From Benzoatithermus sp963720725 (GTDB taxonomy: Bacteria; Pseudomonadota; Alphaproteobacteria; Geminicoccales; Geminicoccaceae), in the NCBI GenBank assembly GCA_963720725.1, contig CAVRGN010000003.1, positions 744,001 to 808,000 of the forward strand: a stretch of 64,000 bases of DNA, written 5' to 3'. Every line of letters starts with the position of its first letter. Position 1 is the stretch's first letter. Below the pieces are notes generated by a model that did not search any database, was not told the DNA's origin, and was given only the letters and a program-made list of their open reading frames with translations. The position numbers and the translations under genes are program-made. Positions 34,663-46,195 of this stretch are shown here, one piece after another.

Positions 34663-35842
34663 ATGGCCGCCAACCCCGTCCTCGCCCTCCTCGGCCGCCG
34701 CCTGCGCCTCGCCGTGATCGGCGGCGGGCCCGGCTCGTTCATCGGGCCGGTCCACCGCACCGCCGCCCGGCTCGACGACCGGTTCGAGATCGTGGCCGGC
34801 GTGCTGTCCTCCGACCCGGAGCGCTCCCGGGCCGCGGCCCGCGACATCGGCATCGCGGCCGGAGCGCGCCTATGCCGGTTGGACGGCCCTCCTGGACGGC
34901 GAGCGGGCGCGCGCCGACGGGGCCGACGCGGTCGCGGTGATGACGCCCAACGGCAGCCACCACGCGGTCTGCGCCGCCGCCCTCGAGCGCGGCTTCGACG
35001 TCATCTGCGACAAGCCCCTGACCACCTCGCTGGCCGAGGCGCGCGACCTGGTGCGCCGGGTACGCGCCAGCGGCCGCGTCTTCTGCCTGACCCACAACTA
35101 CACCGCCTACCCCATGGTCCGCCAGGCGCGCGACATGGTCGGCACCGGGACCATCGGTGCCGTGCGCCAGATCCACCTGTTCTACGTCCAGGGCCACAAC
35201 GCCACCCTGGTCGAGGGCGAGGGCACGCCCAGCTGGCGCTTCGATCCCGCGCAATGCGGCCCCTCCCTGATCCTGGGCGACATCGGCACCCACGCCCACC
35301 ATCTGGGCGCCTTCGTCTCCGGCCTCGAGCTCCAGGAGGTCATGGCCGAGGTCTGGGCCAGCGTCCCCGGCCGCACCTCCGACGACTCCGCCACCGTCCT
35401 GATGCGCTGGTCGGAAGGTGCCCGCGGCACGATGTGGGTCACCAACGCCGCCGCCGGTGCCGAGCACGGCCTGGGCTTTCGCATCTTCGGCGCCGAGGGC
35501 GGCCTGGAATGGTGGCAGGAGCGGCCGGACGAGCTGCGCCACCGCCGCCTGGGCGGCTTCGAGCAGCTCCTGACCCGCCGCCTGCACGGTGCGCTGACAC
35601 CCTCGGCCGAGCGCGCGTCCCGGATCGAGATCGGCCACCCCGAAGGCTACCAGGAGGCCTTCGCCAACCTCTACAAGGACGCGGCCGAGGCGATCGCCGC
35701 GCGCATCGCCGGCCAGCCCTGCGATCCCTTGGCCCTGGACTTCCCGACGGTCGAGGACGGGGCGCGCGGGATCGCGATGATCGAGGCCTGCGTCGCGAGC
35801 GGCCGCTCGGGCAGGTGGGTCGACGCGCGGTTGCCTCCCTGA
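34663..35842 (+). pseudogene. Gfo/Idh/MocA family oxidoreductase, frameshifted
   Basis: From ATG 34663 the N-terminal Rossmann region reads RLAVIGGGPGSFIGPVHRTA and continues to ARDIGIAA. Near 34869-34872 one extra base must be skipped, after which ERAYAGWTALLDGE leads into VAVMTPNGSHHAVCAAALER, the catalytic CDKPLTTSLAEA, and the C-terminal domain (FYVQGHNATLVEGEGTPSWR, LILGDIGTHAHHLGAFVSGL, GLEWWQERPDEL). The DIGTHAHH motif is the usual catalytic His region. It resembles sugar or inositol dehydrogenases. Its place near iolG suggests a related polyol or sugar substrate; this is inference. The gene ends about 65 bases before the glycine riboswitch. Confidence 0.85.
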
Positions 35843-35908
35843 GCGACGGCGGGTCGGCGACGCTTGACCGCCAGGGTCCCGGCGCTACGCTGTGTGTGGC
35901 TGGATCGT

Positions 35909-36112
35909 GCGCATGGGAGAGACCGCCGCCCCGTCGCTTCGGACGGGGGCGGGCGGCGCCGAAGGAGCAACCGCCCCGGAAACTCTCAGGCCAAAGGACC
36001 GTGCGCGCAGGCCCTCTGGAGAGCGGATGCGCGAGCATCCCACCGTAGGGGACGGCGATGTGGCCAGGGGCCGCTCGCCGGAAACTCTCAGGTCCGATAC
36101 AGAGGGGGCAGG
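35909..36112 (+). promoter_or_regulatory. tandem glycine riboswitch (gcvT motif)
   Basis: Two aptamers in series. The first begins gggagagaccg and has the conserved cgccgaaggagcaa (35957-) and ggaaactctcaggccaaaggac (35978-) segments. The short linker holds tctggagagcgg, which starts the second aptamer; that has accgtaggggacggcga and ggaaactctcaggtccgatac (about 36079-). The paired ligand cores and shared linker are the hallmark of cooperative glycine riboswitches. It precedes gcvT and should turn on gcvTHP when glycine is high. Confidence 0.93.
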
Positions 36113-36162
36113 ACCGGGCGTGCCGCTGGGGCATGCCCATGCGTCGGCGAGGTCCCTGCCCG

Positions 36163-37260
36163 TTGAGCGAGCCCAGGCGGACGCCACTTCACGACCTGCA
36201 TCGCGAGCTCGGTGCCCGCATGGTGCCGTTCGCCGGCTGGGAGATGCCGGTGCAGTACCCGGCGGGGATCCTGGCCGAGCACCAGCATTGCCGTGCCGCC
36301 GCCGCCCTGTTCGACGTCTCGCACATGGGCCAGGTCCGGCTCGACGGGGCGGACGCCGCGGCGGAGCTGGAGCGGCTGGTGCCGGCCGACATCCTGGGCC
36401 TCGCCCCGGGCCGCGCCCGCTACACCCAGTTCACCGACGCGGCCGGCGGCATCCTCGACGACCTGATCGTCAGCCAGGCCGGCGACCATCTGTTCCTGGT
36501 GGTCAATGCCGGCCGGCGCGACGCCGACCTCGCCCATCTGCGCGGCGGGCTGGAGCCGGCGGTGCGGGTCACCGAGCTCGCCGACCGGGCACTCCTGGCG
36601 CTGCAGGGGCCGCGCGCGGCCGAGGTCCTGGCCGGGCTCGCCCCAGAGGCTGCGGAGCTCGCCTTCATGGCGACCGCGGAGATGACGGTCGGCGGCGTGG
36701 CGGCCCGGGTCTCGCGCCTGGGCTACACCGGCGAGGACGGGTTCGAGCTCTCGGTGGCGGCGGACCGGGCGGAGGCGCTGGCGCGCCGGCTGCTCGCGGA
36801 TGGGCTGGTGCGGCCCGCTGGCCTGGGTGCGCGCGATTCGCTGCGGCTGGAGGCGGGCCTGCCGCTCTACGGCCACGAGATCGACACCACCACCTCGCCG
36901 ATCGAGGCCGGCCTCGGCTGGTCGATCGGCCAGCGGCGCCGCGCGGAAGGCGGGTTCGCCGGTGCCGCGGCCATCCAGGCCCAGCTGCGCCACGGCACCG
37001 CCCGCCGCCTGGTCGGCGTCAGGCCGGAGGGCCGGGCACCCGCGCGCGAGGGCACGGAGATCCGCGACGCCGCCGGTGCGGTGGTCGGCAGGATCACCAG
37101 CGGCGGCTTCGGCCCCACGGTCGGCGGGCCGGTCGCCATGGGCTACGTCGCCACCGCGCTCGCCGAGCCCGGCACCGGGCTGGTGCTCATGGTCCGCGGC
37201 AGGCCGCTGGCGGCGCGGGTCGCCGCCCTGCCGTTCGTACCCCGCCGCTATCGTCGCTAG
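36163..37260 (+). CDS. gcvT: glycine cleavage system aminomethyltransferase (T protein)
   Basis: 365 residues from TTG 36163 (SEPRRTPLHDLHRELGARMV), chosen because homologues begin here; in-frame ATGs at 36133 and 36139 are alternatives. Landmarks are PFAGWEMPVQYPAGILAEHQ near 22, the FDVSHMGQVRLDG region near 50, YTQFTDAAGGILDDLIV near 93, and SRLGYTGEDGFELSV near 185 with GARDSLRLEAGLPLYGHEID near 225. It moves the methylene of the aminomethyl-lipoyl H protein to tetrahydrofolate, releasing ammonia. It is first of gcvT-gcvH-gcvP under the riboswitch. Confidence 0.93.
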   Translation: MSEPRRTPLHDLHRELGARMVPFAGWEMPVQYPAGILAEHQHCRAAAALFDVSHMGQVRLDGADAAAELERLVPADILGLAPGRARYTQFTDAAGGILDDLIVSQAGDHLFLVVNAGRRDADLAHLRGGLEPAVRVTELADRALLALQGPRAAEVLAGLAPEAAELAFMATAEMTVGGVAARVSRLGYTGEDGFELSVAADRAEALARRLLADGLVRPAGLGARDSLRLEAGLPLYGHEIDTTTSPIEAGLGWSIGQRRRAEGGFAGAAAIQAQLRHGTARRLVGVRPEGRAPAREGTEIRDAAGAVVGRITSGGFGPTVGGPVAMGYVATALAEPGTGLVLMVRGRPLAARVAALPFVPRRYRR

Positions 37261-37273
37261 CCGGAGACCTGCG

Positions 37274-37644
37274 ATGGCCACCTACTTCACCACCGACCAT
37301 GAATGGGTGCGGATCGATGGCGATCTCGCCACGGTCGGCATCACCGAGCATGCCCAGGAGCAGCTGGGCGACGTCGTGTTCGTCGAGCTGCCCGCCGCGG
37401 GCACGGCCGTGCGCAAGGGCGACCAGGCCGGCGTGGTCGAGAGCGTCAAGGCGGCGAGCGAGATCTACGCGCCGCTCAGCGGCGAGGTCGCCGAGGGCAA
37501 TGCGGCGCTCGAGGCCGAGCCGGCGCTGGTCAACCGGGACGCCGAGGGCGAGGGCTGGTTCTTCCGCCTCCGCCTCGGCGATCCGGCCGAGGCCGAGGGC
37601 CTGATGGACCGCGCCGCCTACGACGCCTACCTGGAGACCCTGGC

Positions 37645-37648
<4 letters not shown>
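37274..37648 (+). CDS. gcvH: glycine cleavage system H protein
   Basis: 124 residues with ribosome site ggag before the ATG. The lipoyl-domain fold reads FTTDHEWVRIDGDLATVGIT at the N-terminus, LGDVVFVELPAAG, and the lipoylation motif GVVESVKAASEIYAPLSGEV near residue 57, where the Lys carries lipoate. It shuttles the aminomethyl group between P, T and L proteins. It starts 13 bases after gcvT and overlaps gcvP by 4 bases (GTGA). Confidence 0.95.
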
Positions 37649-40546
<2,898 letters not shown>

Positions 40547-40627
40547 CGCGAAGGGGCTGGCGCCCCCTCGCGGGCTCGCCCCCCACGACGGAGCGGCGGT
40601 GACAACCCTGAGTGCCGTCGTGGTATC

Positions 40628-42227
40628 CTAGCGCGGATAATTCATCAGGTGGCGGCGGGCGCGACATAAGCCGTTGAGTTGGCGTATGATTCTGTTGCGA
40701 CGCAGGATCAACGCCGTCACCGGAGTTCGCACCCGCCATGGCGGAGCATGCACCCTTTCTCCCCGGCCTGTCACCGGTCGGTGGCAAGCCGGTTCACGTC
40801 GCCTTCGACGGCGGCCGGCTGACTTCGGACGCCGGCGTGCTGCTGCTGGCGGAGATCGAGCGCAAGCTCGGCTTGGCCGAGCGGCTGGCGCGCTGCATCG
40901 AGGATCCGCGCTCACCCGAGCGGGTTCGCCACGGGCTGGCCGAGATGATCCGCTTTCGCGCGCTCTTGATCGCCGCCGGCTATGCGGATGCCAACGACTG
41001 CGACGCGCTGCGCGCCGACCCGGCGTTCAAGCTGGCGGTCGGCCGGCTGCCGGAGAGCGGCGAGGATCTGTGCTCGCAGCCGACCATGTGCCGGCTGGAG
41101 AACCTGCCCGGGCCGACCGCGCTCAAGCGGATGATGGCGGCGATGGTCGAGCTGTTCTGCGACAGCTTCACGGCGGTCCCGCGCCGGATCGTGCTGGATA
41201 TCGACGACACCGAGGACCGGGTGCACGGCCAGCAGCAGCTGGCGCTGTTCCACGCCCACCATGACGGGCACTGCTTTTTGCCGATCCACATCTACGAGGC
41301 TGTGAGCGGCAAGCCGGTGGCGGTGATCCTGCGGCCGGGCAAGACGCCGGGCGGGGCCGAGGTGGCGCTGGTGCTCCGTCACGTGGTGCGCACCATCCGC
41401 AGCCATTGGCCCGCCGTCGACATCCTGATCCGCGGCGACAGCCACTACGGCCGGCCCGAGGCCATGAGCTGGCTGGAGCGCAACCGGGTCGGCTACGTCT
41501 TCGGCCTGGCCGGCAACCCGGTGCTGCTCGGCAAGGTCAGGCACCTCGCCGAGGACGCCGCGGTTGCGCGGGTCGAAGAGCAGGGCAAGGGTGGCAAGGT
41601 TCGCCGCTATGCCGAGTTCCGCTACGCCGCCAAGACTTGGCCGGTCGAGCGGCAGGTGATCGCCCGCGTCGAGGCCTCGGCCCAGGGCAGCGACACACGG
41701 TTCATCGTCACCAACCTCAAGGGCACGCCGCGCTGGCTGTACGAGGCGGTCTACTGCGCCCGTGGCCAGGCCGAGAACCTGATCAAGGCGCACAAGCTGC
41801 ACCTCGCCTCGGACCGCACCTCCTGCAGCAAGGCCACCGCCAACCAGTTCCGTCTGCTGATCCACACCGCGGCCTACTGGCTGCTGCACACCCTGCGCGG
41901 CCTGGCACCCAAGACCTCGTTCTGGCGCGACGCCCAGTTCGACACGATCCGCCTCGCCCTGATCAAGGTCGCCGGTCGCGTCACCGAATTGGCCACCCGG
42001 ATCAAGGTGGCGCTGCCGTCCTGCTATCCCTACCGGGAAAGCTTGGCACTGCTCGCCGCCCGCGCCGCCAAGCTGCCACCCTGAGCCAACGGGGCCGCGT
42101 GCCCCACCCGAGCCCGTCACTGCAACCCCAAGCCCCGACAATCCGCGCGGCTCGTGCCACCAACCAGCACGCCGCGACGCCAGCCAAACCCGCCCGGAAA
42201 GGCAACCCGGTGAATGATCCGGGCTAG
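40628..42227 (+). mobile_element. IS1380-family insertion sequence
   Basis: A 1.59-kb element (40632-42223) with imperfect terminal inverted repeats: cgcggataattcatcaggtgg on the left matches cccggatcattcaccgggttg read inward on the right. Both ends are flanked by CTAG (40628-40631 and 42224-42227), a 4-base target duplication as expected for this family. It carries one transposase gene. It sits about 80 bases after gcvP and borders the AT-rich island. Confidence 0.85.
40738..42084 (+). CDS. IS1380-family transposase
   Basis: 448 residues. Family landmarks are the N-terminal DGGRLTSDAGVLLLAEIERK, the first acidic motif IVLDIDDTEDRVHGQQQLAL near residue 155, the second ILIRGDSHYGRPEAMSWLER near 225, and a C-terminal segment ENLIKAHKLHLASDRTSCSK near 342 with the last acidic position. 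Length is normal (about 440-460) and the frame is uninterrupted, so the element may be active or recent. It is a DDE enzyme that cuts the element's ends. Confidence 0.92.
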   Translation: MAEHAPFLPGLSPVGGKPVHVAFDGGRLTSDAGVLLLAEIERKLGLAERLARCIEDPRSPERVRHGLAEMIRFRALLIAAGYADANDCDALRADPAFKLAVGRLPESGEDLCSQPTMCRLENLPGPTALKRMMAAMVELFCDSFTAVPRRIVLDIDDTEDRVHGQQQLALFHAHHDGHCFLPIHIYEAVSGKPVAVILRPGKTPGGAEVALVLRHVVRTIRSHWPAVDILIRGDSHYGRPEAMSWLERNRVGYVFGLAGNPVLLGKVRHLAEDAAVARVEEQGKGGKVRRYAEFRYAAKTWPVERQVIARVEASAQGSDTRFIVTNLKGTPRWLYEAVYCARGQAENLIKAHKLHLASDRTSCSKATANQFRLLIHTAAYWLLHTLRGLAPKTSFWRDAQFDTIRLALIKVAGRVTELATRIKVALPSCYPYRESLALLAARAAKLPP

Positions 42228-42237
42228 CTCTGCCACG

Positions 42238-42564
42238 ATGCGGAGAGGCGGCTTGGCCGAGATTGATCTGCAGTTCCTTGGGCGCCAGCTCGCGGCGGTG
42301 CTTGATAGCCACCGGGAGATCAAGGCCGACATTGATGCCCTGAAGTCCGACCTGAGTGACGTTAAGGCCACTCTCGCCACGACCGCGACGCGTGACCTGC
42401 TGCTCAGTGCGCTCTACGGTTCCCAGGTGAGTGTAGATCTGGCTCAACCGCCGCTGGGCCTCTTGCGCGAGGCCCTGGTCCCAACACGGCGCGTGCGTCT
42501 CGGCTTGATGCACCGAAAGCTGCGCGCCGACCTAAAGGGGGGTGATGACAAGTGGTACGGCTGA
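42238..42564 (+). CDS. coiled-coil hypothetical protein, possibly truncated
   Basis: 108 residues starting just inside the right flank of the IS1380 element. The first half is a heptad-like helix (LQFLGRQLAAVLDSHREIKA followed by DIDALKSDLSDVKATLA); the rest looks irregular. The upstream part may have been cut off by the insertion, and the downstream part may be out of frame. No function can be assigned. Confidence 0.4.
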   Translation: MRRGGLAEIDLQFLGRQLAAVLDSHREIKADIDALKSDLSDVKATLATTATRDLLLSALYGSQVSVDLAQPPLGLLREALVPTRRVRLGLMHRKLRADLKGGDDKWYG

Positions 42565-43711
42565 CCAAGACGCTACAGCAGCGGCCATATAAACAACTTC
42601 GCCGCATCGGCAGCGGTTCCGAGGATGCCTCGGCGTCTCCCTGGAGAGGTGTAATGCGCGCGGGATGCAGGTTCCCAATTCATCCGTTGGACTGAGGCTC
42701 CTAGTCGCAAATGGCACGCGGAGTGTATAGGCCATGCGAGCATTCATGTCTCATAGTAGCAAAGACAAATATTTCGTTGAGCAAGTGGCAAAAGTGCTCG
42801 GAAAGACACAGGTTGAATATGATACGTATACGTTAGAGTTCGTCCTCATCGCTGACGCAATACAAAGGGCTTTGGCGCGATCCGATCTATTTGTACTGTT
42901 CCTGTCAAAAAATTCTGTTTCGTCAAGCTTTGTGCAAGAAGAACAACGGTCGGCACTGGAAGCCCGTGCGCGCGGATCACTGAAGAGAATATTGATATTT
43001 GCGTTAGATGAAACATCCTTCGGCTCCCTTCCCCCATGGATTAGGGAAATCAACATTGTCCGTCAGGCCAAGTTCCCAAATGCATGTGCTACTGATACAG
43101 CCTAGTCTGCTGGAGTTGGATGCTGAGGACAGGCGCGGTGCTCATCTTTACATCGGAAGAAAGGATGAAGAAAAGGGCCATCGACGTGCATTTGCGGTGG
43201 CCCCAAAGAACACTTTAGTCTACATTCATATTGTCGGTCTGCCGGGAATAGGTCGATGAACCTTTCATCGAAAATCGATTGGAAATACATATCCCCGAGC
43301 CTTCACAACCTTCGTTGAGATTACACTCGCTAACTACGTGGGGATAGAGGAGCTATACCGTGCGCTCTATGGTCTTCACTATGTAAGCTCACTTTCAAAG
43401 TCCGTATCGGATCTAATGGCGTTCAGCAGCGAGCCGTCTGCTATTCAAACTGATAAAGTGGCAAAAATCGTCACCGAGATGGCTGCAAATGGGGAGTTCA
43501 TTATAGTTGTTGATGACGGGGGCGTGTACCAAGACGATGGCGATTATCAACCGTTTATCGTTGAGCTCAACAGCAAGCTTTCGTGGCTGGACCATCCGGT
43601 GATAGGTTTTGTTCAGACGCGAATGATGCCTTTTACCAAGCGACAGCAATATAGTCGGAGCTATCACGCATATCTTCGGCGACTTAGCGACACAACGGTT
43701 CGAGAATTGAT

Positions 43712-44768
43712 TAGAGCATTTTCCGATCATTCGAAGTCGTATCCTGCGGCCTGGAAGTAGTTTCGGCACTCGCTGGGAGTGAACTGTTCGATGGCGGCGC
43801 CGATGGCGTTCCAGAGGTCGGCGATCGTTCGCGCGGCAATTCTGCTCAGCCACGCCTTGAGCTTGGCGAAGGCCATCTCGATCGGGTTGAAGTCCGGCGA
43901 GTAGGGCGGCAGGAAGTGAAGCTCGGCGCCGGTGGCCTCGATGGCCTGGCGGACGGCTGCGGGCTTGTGCGCCGGCAGGTGGTCGAGAACGACGATGTCG
44001 CCCGGTCGCAAGGTCGGTGCGAGAACCTGCTCCACATAGGCCTGGAAGGCGGCGCCGTTCATCGGCCCGTCGAGGACCATGGGTGCCGTCATCCGGTCGT
44101 GGCGAAGGGCACCGACGAAGGTGGTTGTCTTCCAGTGGCCGTGCGGCACTGGCGCCCGGCAGCGCTCTCCCTTGGCTGCCCGACCGTAGCGCCTGGCCAT
44201 CTTCGTCGAGGCGCCCGTCTCGTCGATGAAGACGAGGCGTTCCGGCTCCAGCTCGGGCTGGACCTCGAACCAGGCCAGCCGCCGCTGCCAGACGTCAGGC
44301 CGCTGCTGCTCGGCGGCGTGCGCGGTTTTTTTTGAAGCTGAGCCCGTGGCGATCGAGCAGCCGCCAGACGGTGCTGGGTGCCACGGCAAGACCGTGCTTT
44401 TGCTCCAGATACGCCACGATCTCCGCAAGCGTGAGGTCCGGCGTCTCTTCGATCCGGGCAAGGATTTCCGCGGCATGGCTCTCGAGCCGATGCGAACGCT
44501 TGTCGCCCCCGCGCGGCCGCGGCCGGACGCTGCCTGTGCGGCGCCACCGCTGCAGCCATTTGATCGCCGTCGATGCAGCGACGCCGAAGCGGACCGCCGC
44601 TGCCCGGCACGACATGCCGTCGTCGACCGCTGCCACGACGCGGCGGCGCAGATCATCGGAAAGCGCGAGAGCCATCGAGGCTGGCCTCCTTCACCAGCCC
44701 AGATCTTGAATCACAAACCACCGGCTACGGGAATCCCAAATGATTCCATAAGCTTAGAAAATGCTCTA
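43712..44768 (-). mobile_element. IS630-family insertion sequence inside the TIR-NTPase-TPR gene
   Basis: The element (43714-44766) is bounded by duplicated TA (43712-43713 and 44767-44768), the target of this family. The inverted ends read GAGCATTTTC from both sides. Removing the element and one TA copy rejoins the host gene exactly in frame. It encodes a two-frame transposase on the minus strand. High GC contrasts with the AT-rich host gene. Confidence 0.88.
43727..44675 (-). CDS. IS630-family transposase (two frames, programmed frameshift)
   Basis: The first frame (44675 to about 44330) has MALALSDDLRRRVVAAVDDG and a helix-turn-helix CRAAAVRFGVAASTAIKWLQ, then a second one ending in LDRHGLSFKKN. 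The second frame (to 43727) carries the DDE core: LVFIDETGASTKMARRYGRA, IVVLDHLPAHKPAAVRQAIE and FLPPYSPDFNPIEMAFAKLK with the last Glu. The frames meet at a run of eight A (44326-44333 as T on the plus strand), a classical slippery site, so frameshifting is probably programmed. Total length is about 310 residues, as is usual for the family. Confidence 0.88.
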
Positions 44769-45865
44769 GCCTCCTATTAAAGGAGAAGGGAGTAGATTTT
44801 ACCGAGAAGCAGGTGCAAGAAGTTGCCGAGCACTCTGATGGCCATCCTTTTAACATACGGTTTGCAGCCAACTTCATCGAAGAATATGGTATTCGGTCTT
44901 TCCTCGACGACCCGTCGGATCTACTCAAAGCGTCGGCGGGCACAGTACTTCATAAACAAGCTAGATTTCTCGGATGATGAAGAAGAGCTAATCGCGCTTG
45001 TCAGAGAGTATAGGTACTTATCATCGGAAGTTCTGATTGCTCTAGCAGGCGCAGAAACGGCAAACGTTTCCCGAAGCTTGAGAATTCTTGAGGAACATTG
45101 TTGTATTGAGCGGAGAGAAAATTACTACTGCGTTGCGCCACCTCTTCGAGATGCAATTCGGCGAGATGCTAGATTTCCTAGGTCCAGCGAATGGAAGAAA
45201 TCAGTGGCAGAAAAGGTTAATGCCGTTATCGGCGAGTATGAGAACGACGACTCGATATCAATTTCTGTACTTGAGGCAGGAGCGGTAAGAGCTGCGAAGG
45301 GTGCTGACGCACCGCAATTCCTGGCGAATTTGATACTTCTGTCACTTTTGCTGCGAATTGCTAGGGAGCTTTATGACAACTATAAATACGTCACTGTATC
45401 GATTTTTGTAGGAGAACCTACTCTTACAGGAGTTGTCTCACAGACGATGCTCGGATTGAGGTGCTGCGGTTGTGGGGGTTGTCTGCGGCCCGGCTCAATA
45501 ATGTGGAGGACTATGAGTGGGTACTTGAGGAGTTTCGCTCCCATACGTCGAGATCCTCTCAGCGCGTCGCGCTCTTTGTGATGGGATTGTATGCTCGGTT
45601 GCGCGGTCTTCTGGATGACGCCGAGTTACGATACCGTGAGGCCTACGGCATTGCCCAGAACAACATTCATATTAATAGAGAGCTAGCGAGCTTGTATTGC
45701 AAGCGAAAACGATACACTGAGGCTGAGACGCATGCACGGGCGGCTTACCAGATCGCGCCAACAAATCCATTTATAATTGATATCATGGCAGAGGTCTTGC
45801 TTGGGCGGCAAGGGATGGGCTTTCCCGTTGATCCGGATGAGTTGTCACAGGTCATGAGAGACCTC

Positions 45866-46180
45866 CTCGCCGGCTTCGGCCTGCCAACATGGCTGGCGTG
45901 GCCGATCGTTGTGGCGGAACTGTTCGGCGGCCTCGCCATCCTGCTGGGCTTCCATGCCCGCCTGGTCTCGGCGGCCCTCCTGCCCATCCTTGTGGGTGCG
46001 CTGGCCATCCACGCCCCCAATGGTTGGCTGTTCACCGCTCCGAACGGCGGTTGGGAGTATCCGGCGTTCCTGGCACTGGCCGCCCTGGCCCAGGTGCTGG
46101 TCGGCGACGGTGCGTACGCGCTGCGCCCGAGCGGTCTGTCCGGTACTCCGGCCCGACGGCCGTTGGCGCGGGCGGCTTGA
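45866..46180 (+). pseudogene. DoxX-family protein, C-terminal remnant
   Basis: The last ~105 codons of a DoxX-like membrane protein: AGFGLPTWLAWPIVVAELFG, GLAILLGFHARLVSAALLPI, IHAPNGWLFTAPNGGWEYPA and a final helix LALAALAQVLVGDGAYAL. The N-terminal ~40 residues of DoxX are missing; upstream the frame is occupied by the TIR-NTPase-TPR gene's tail. High-GC composition returns here. The junction at about 45850-45870 marks the right edge of the AT-rich island. Confidence 0.75.
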
Positions 46181-46195
46181 TCCGCTCGTCGCACG

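Larger units (their letters stand above)
42734..45865 (+). pseudogene. TIR-NTPase-TPR (NLR-like) protein gene, disrupted
   Basis: Reassembled by eye. A TIR domain (42734-43090) reads AFMSHSSKDKYFVEQVAKVL, with SDLFVLFLSKNSVSSSFVQE holding the candidate NADase Glu. After a one-base shift near 43095 comes SLLELDAEDRRGAHLYIGRK, a linker, and a P-loop-like GLPGIGR ended by TGA at 43257-43259. The same frame goes on as TFHRKSIGNTYPRAFTTFVE with a Walker B-like EFIIVVDDGG. An IS630 element splits the gene; across it RELI joins SLLLKEKGVDFTEKQVQEVA and SDGHPFNIRFAANFIEEYG. After shifts near 44930 and 45393 come a winged-helix-like region and TPR-like repeats (WGLSAARLNNVEDYEWVLEE, LDDAELRYREAYGIAQNNIH, YTEAETHARAAYQIAPTNPF). 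The end is fused in frame to doxX. TIR plus STAND-type NTPase plus TPR is the plan of bacterial anti-phage NLR-like sensors. Composition is AT-rich, suggesting acquired DNA. Confidence 0.78.

Noticed and set aside
43413..43853. A minus-strand frame across the TIR-NTPase gene and the IS630 left end
   Set aside because: It spans the insertion junction and is the complement of recognised sequence on both sides.
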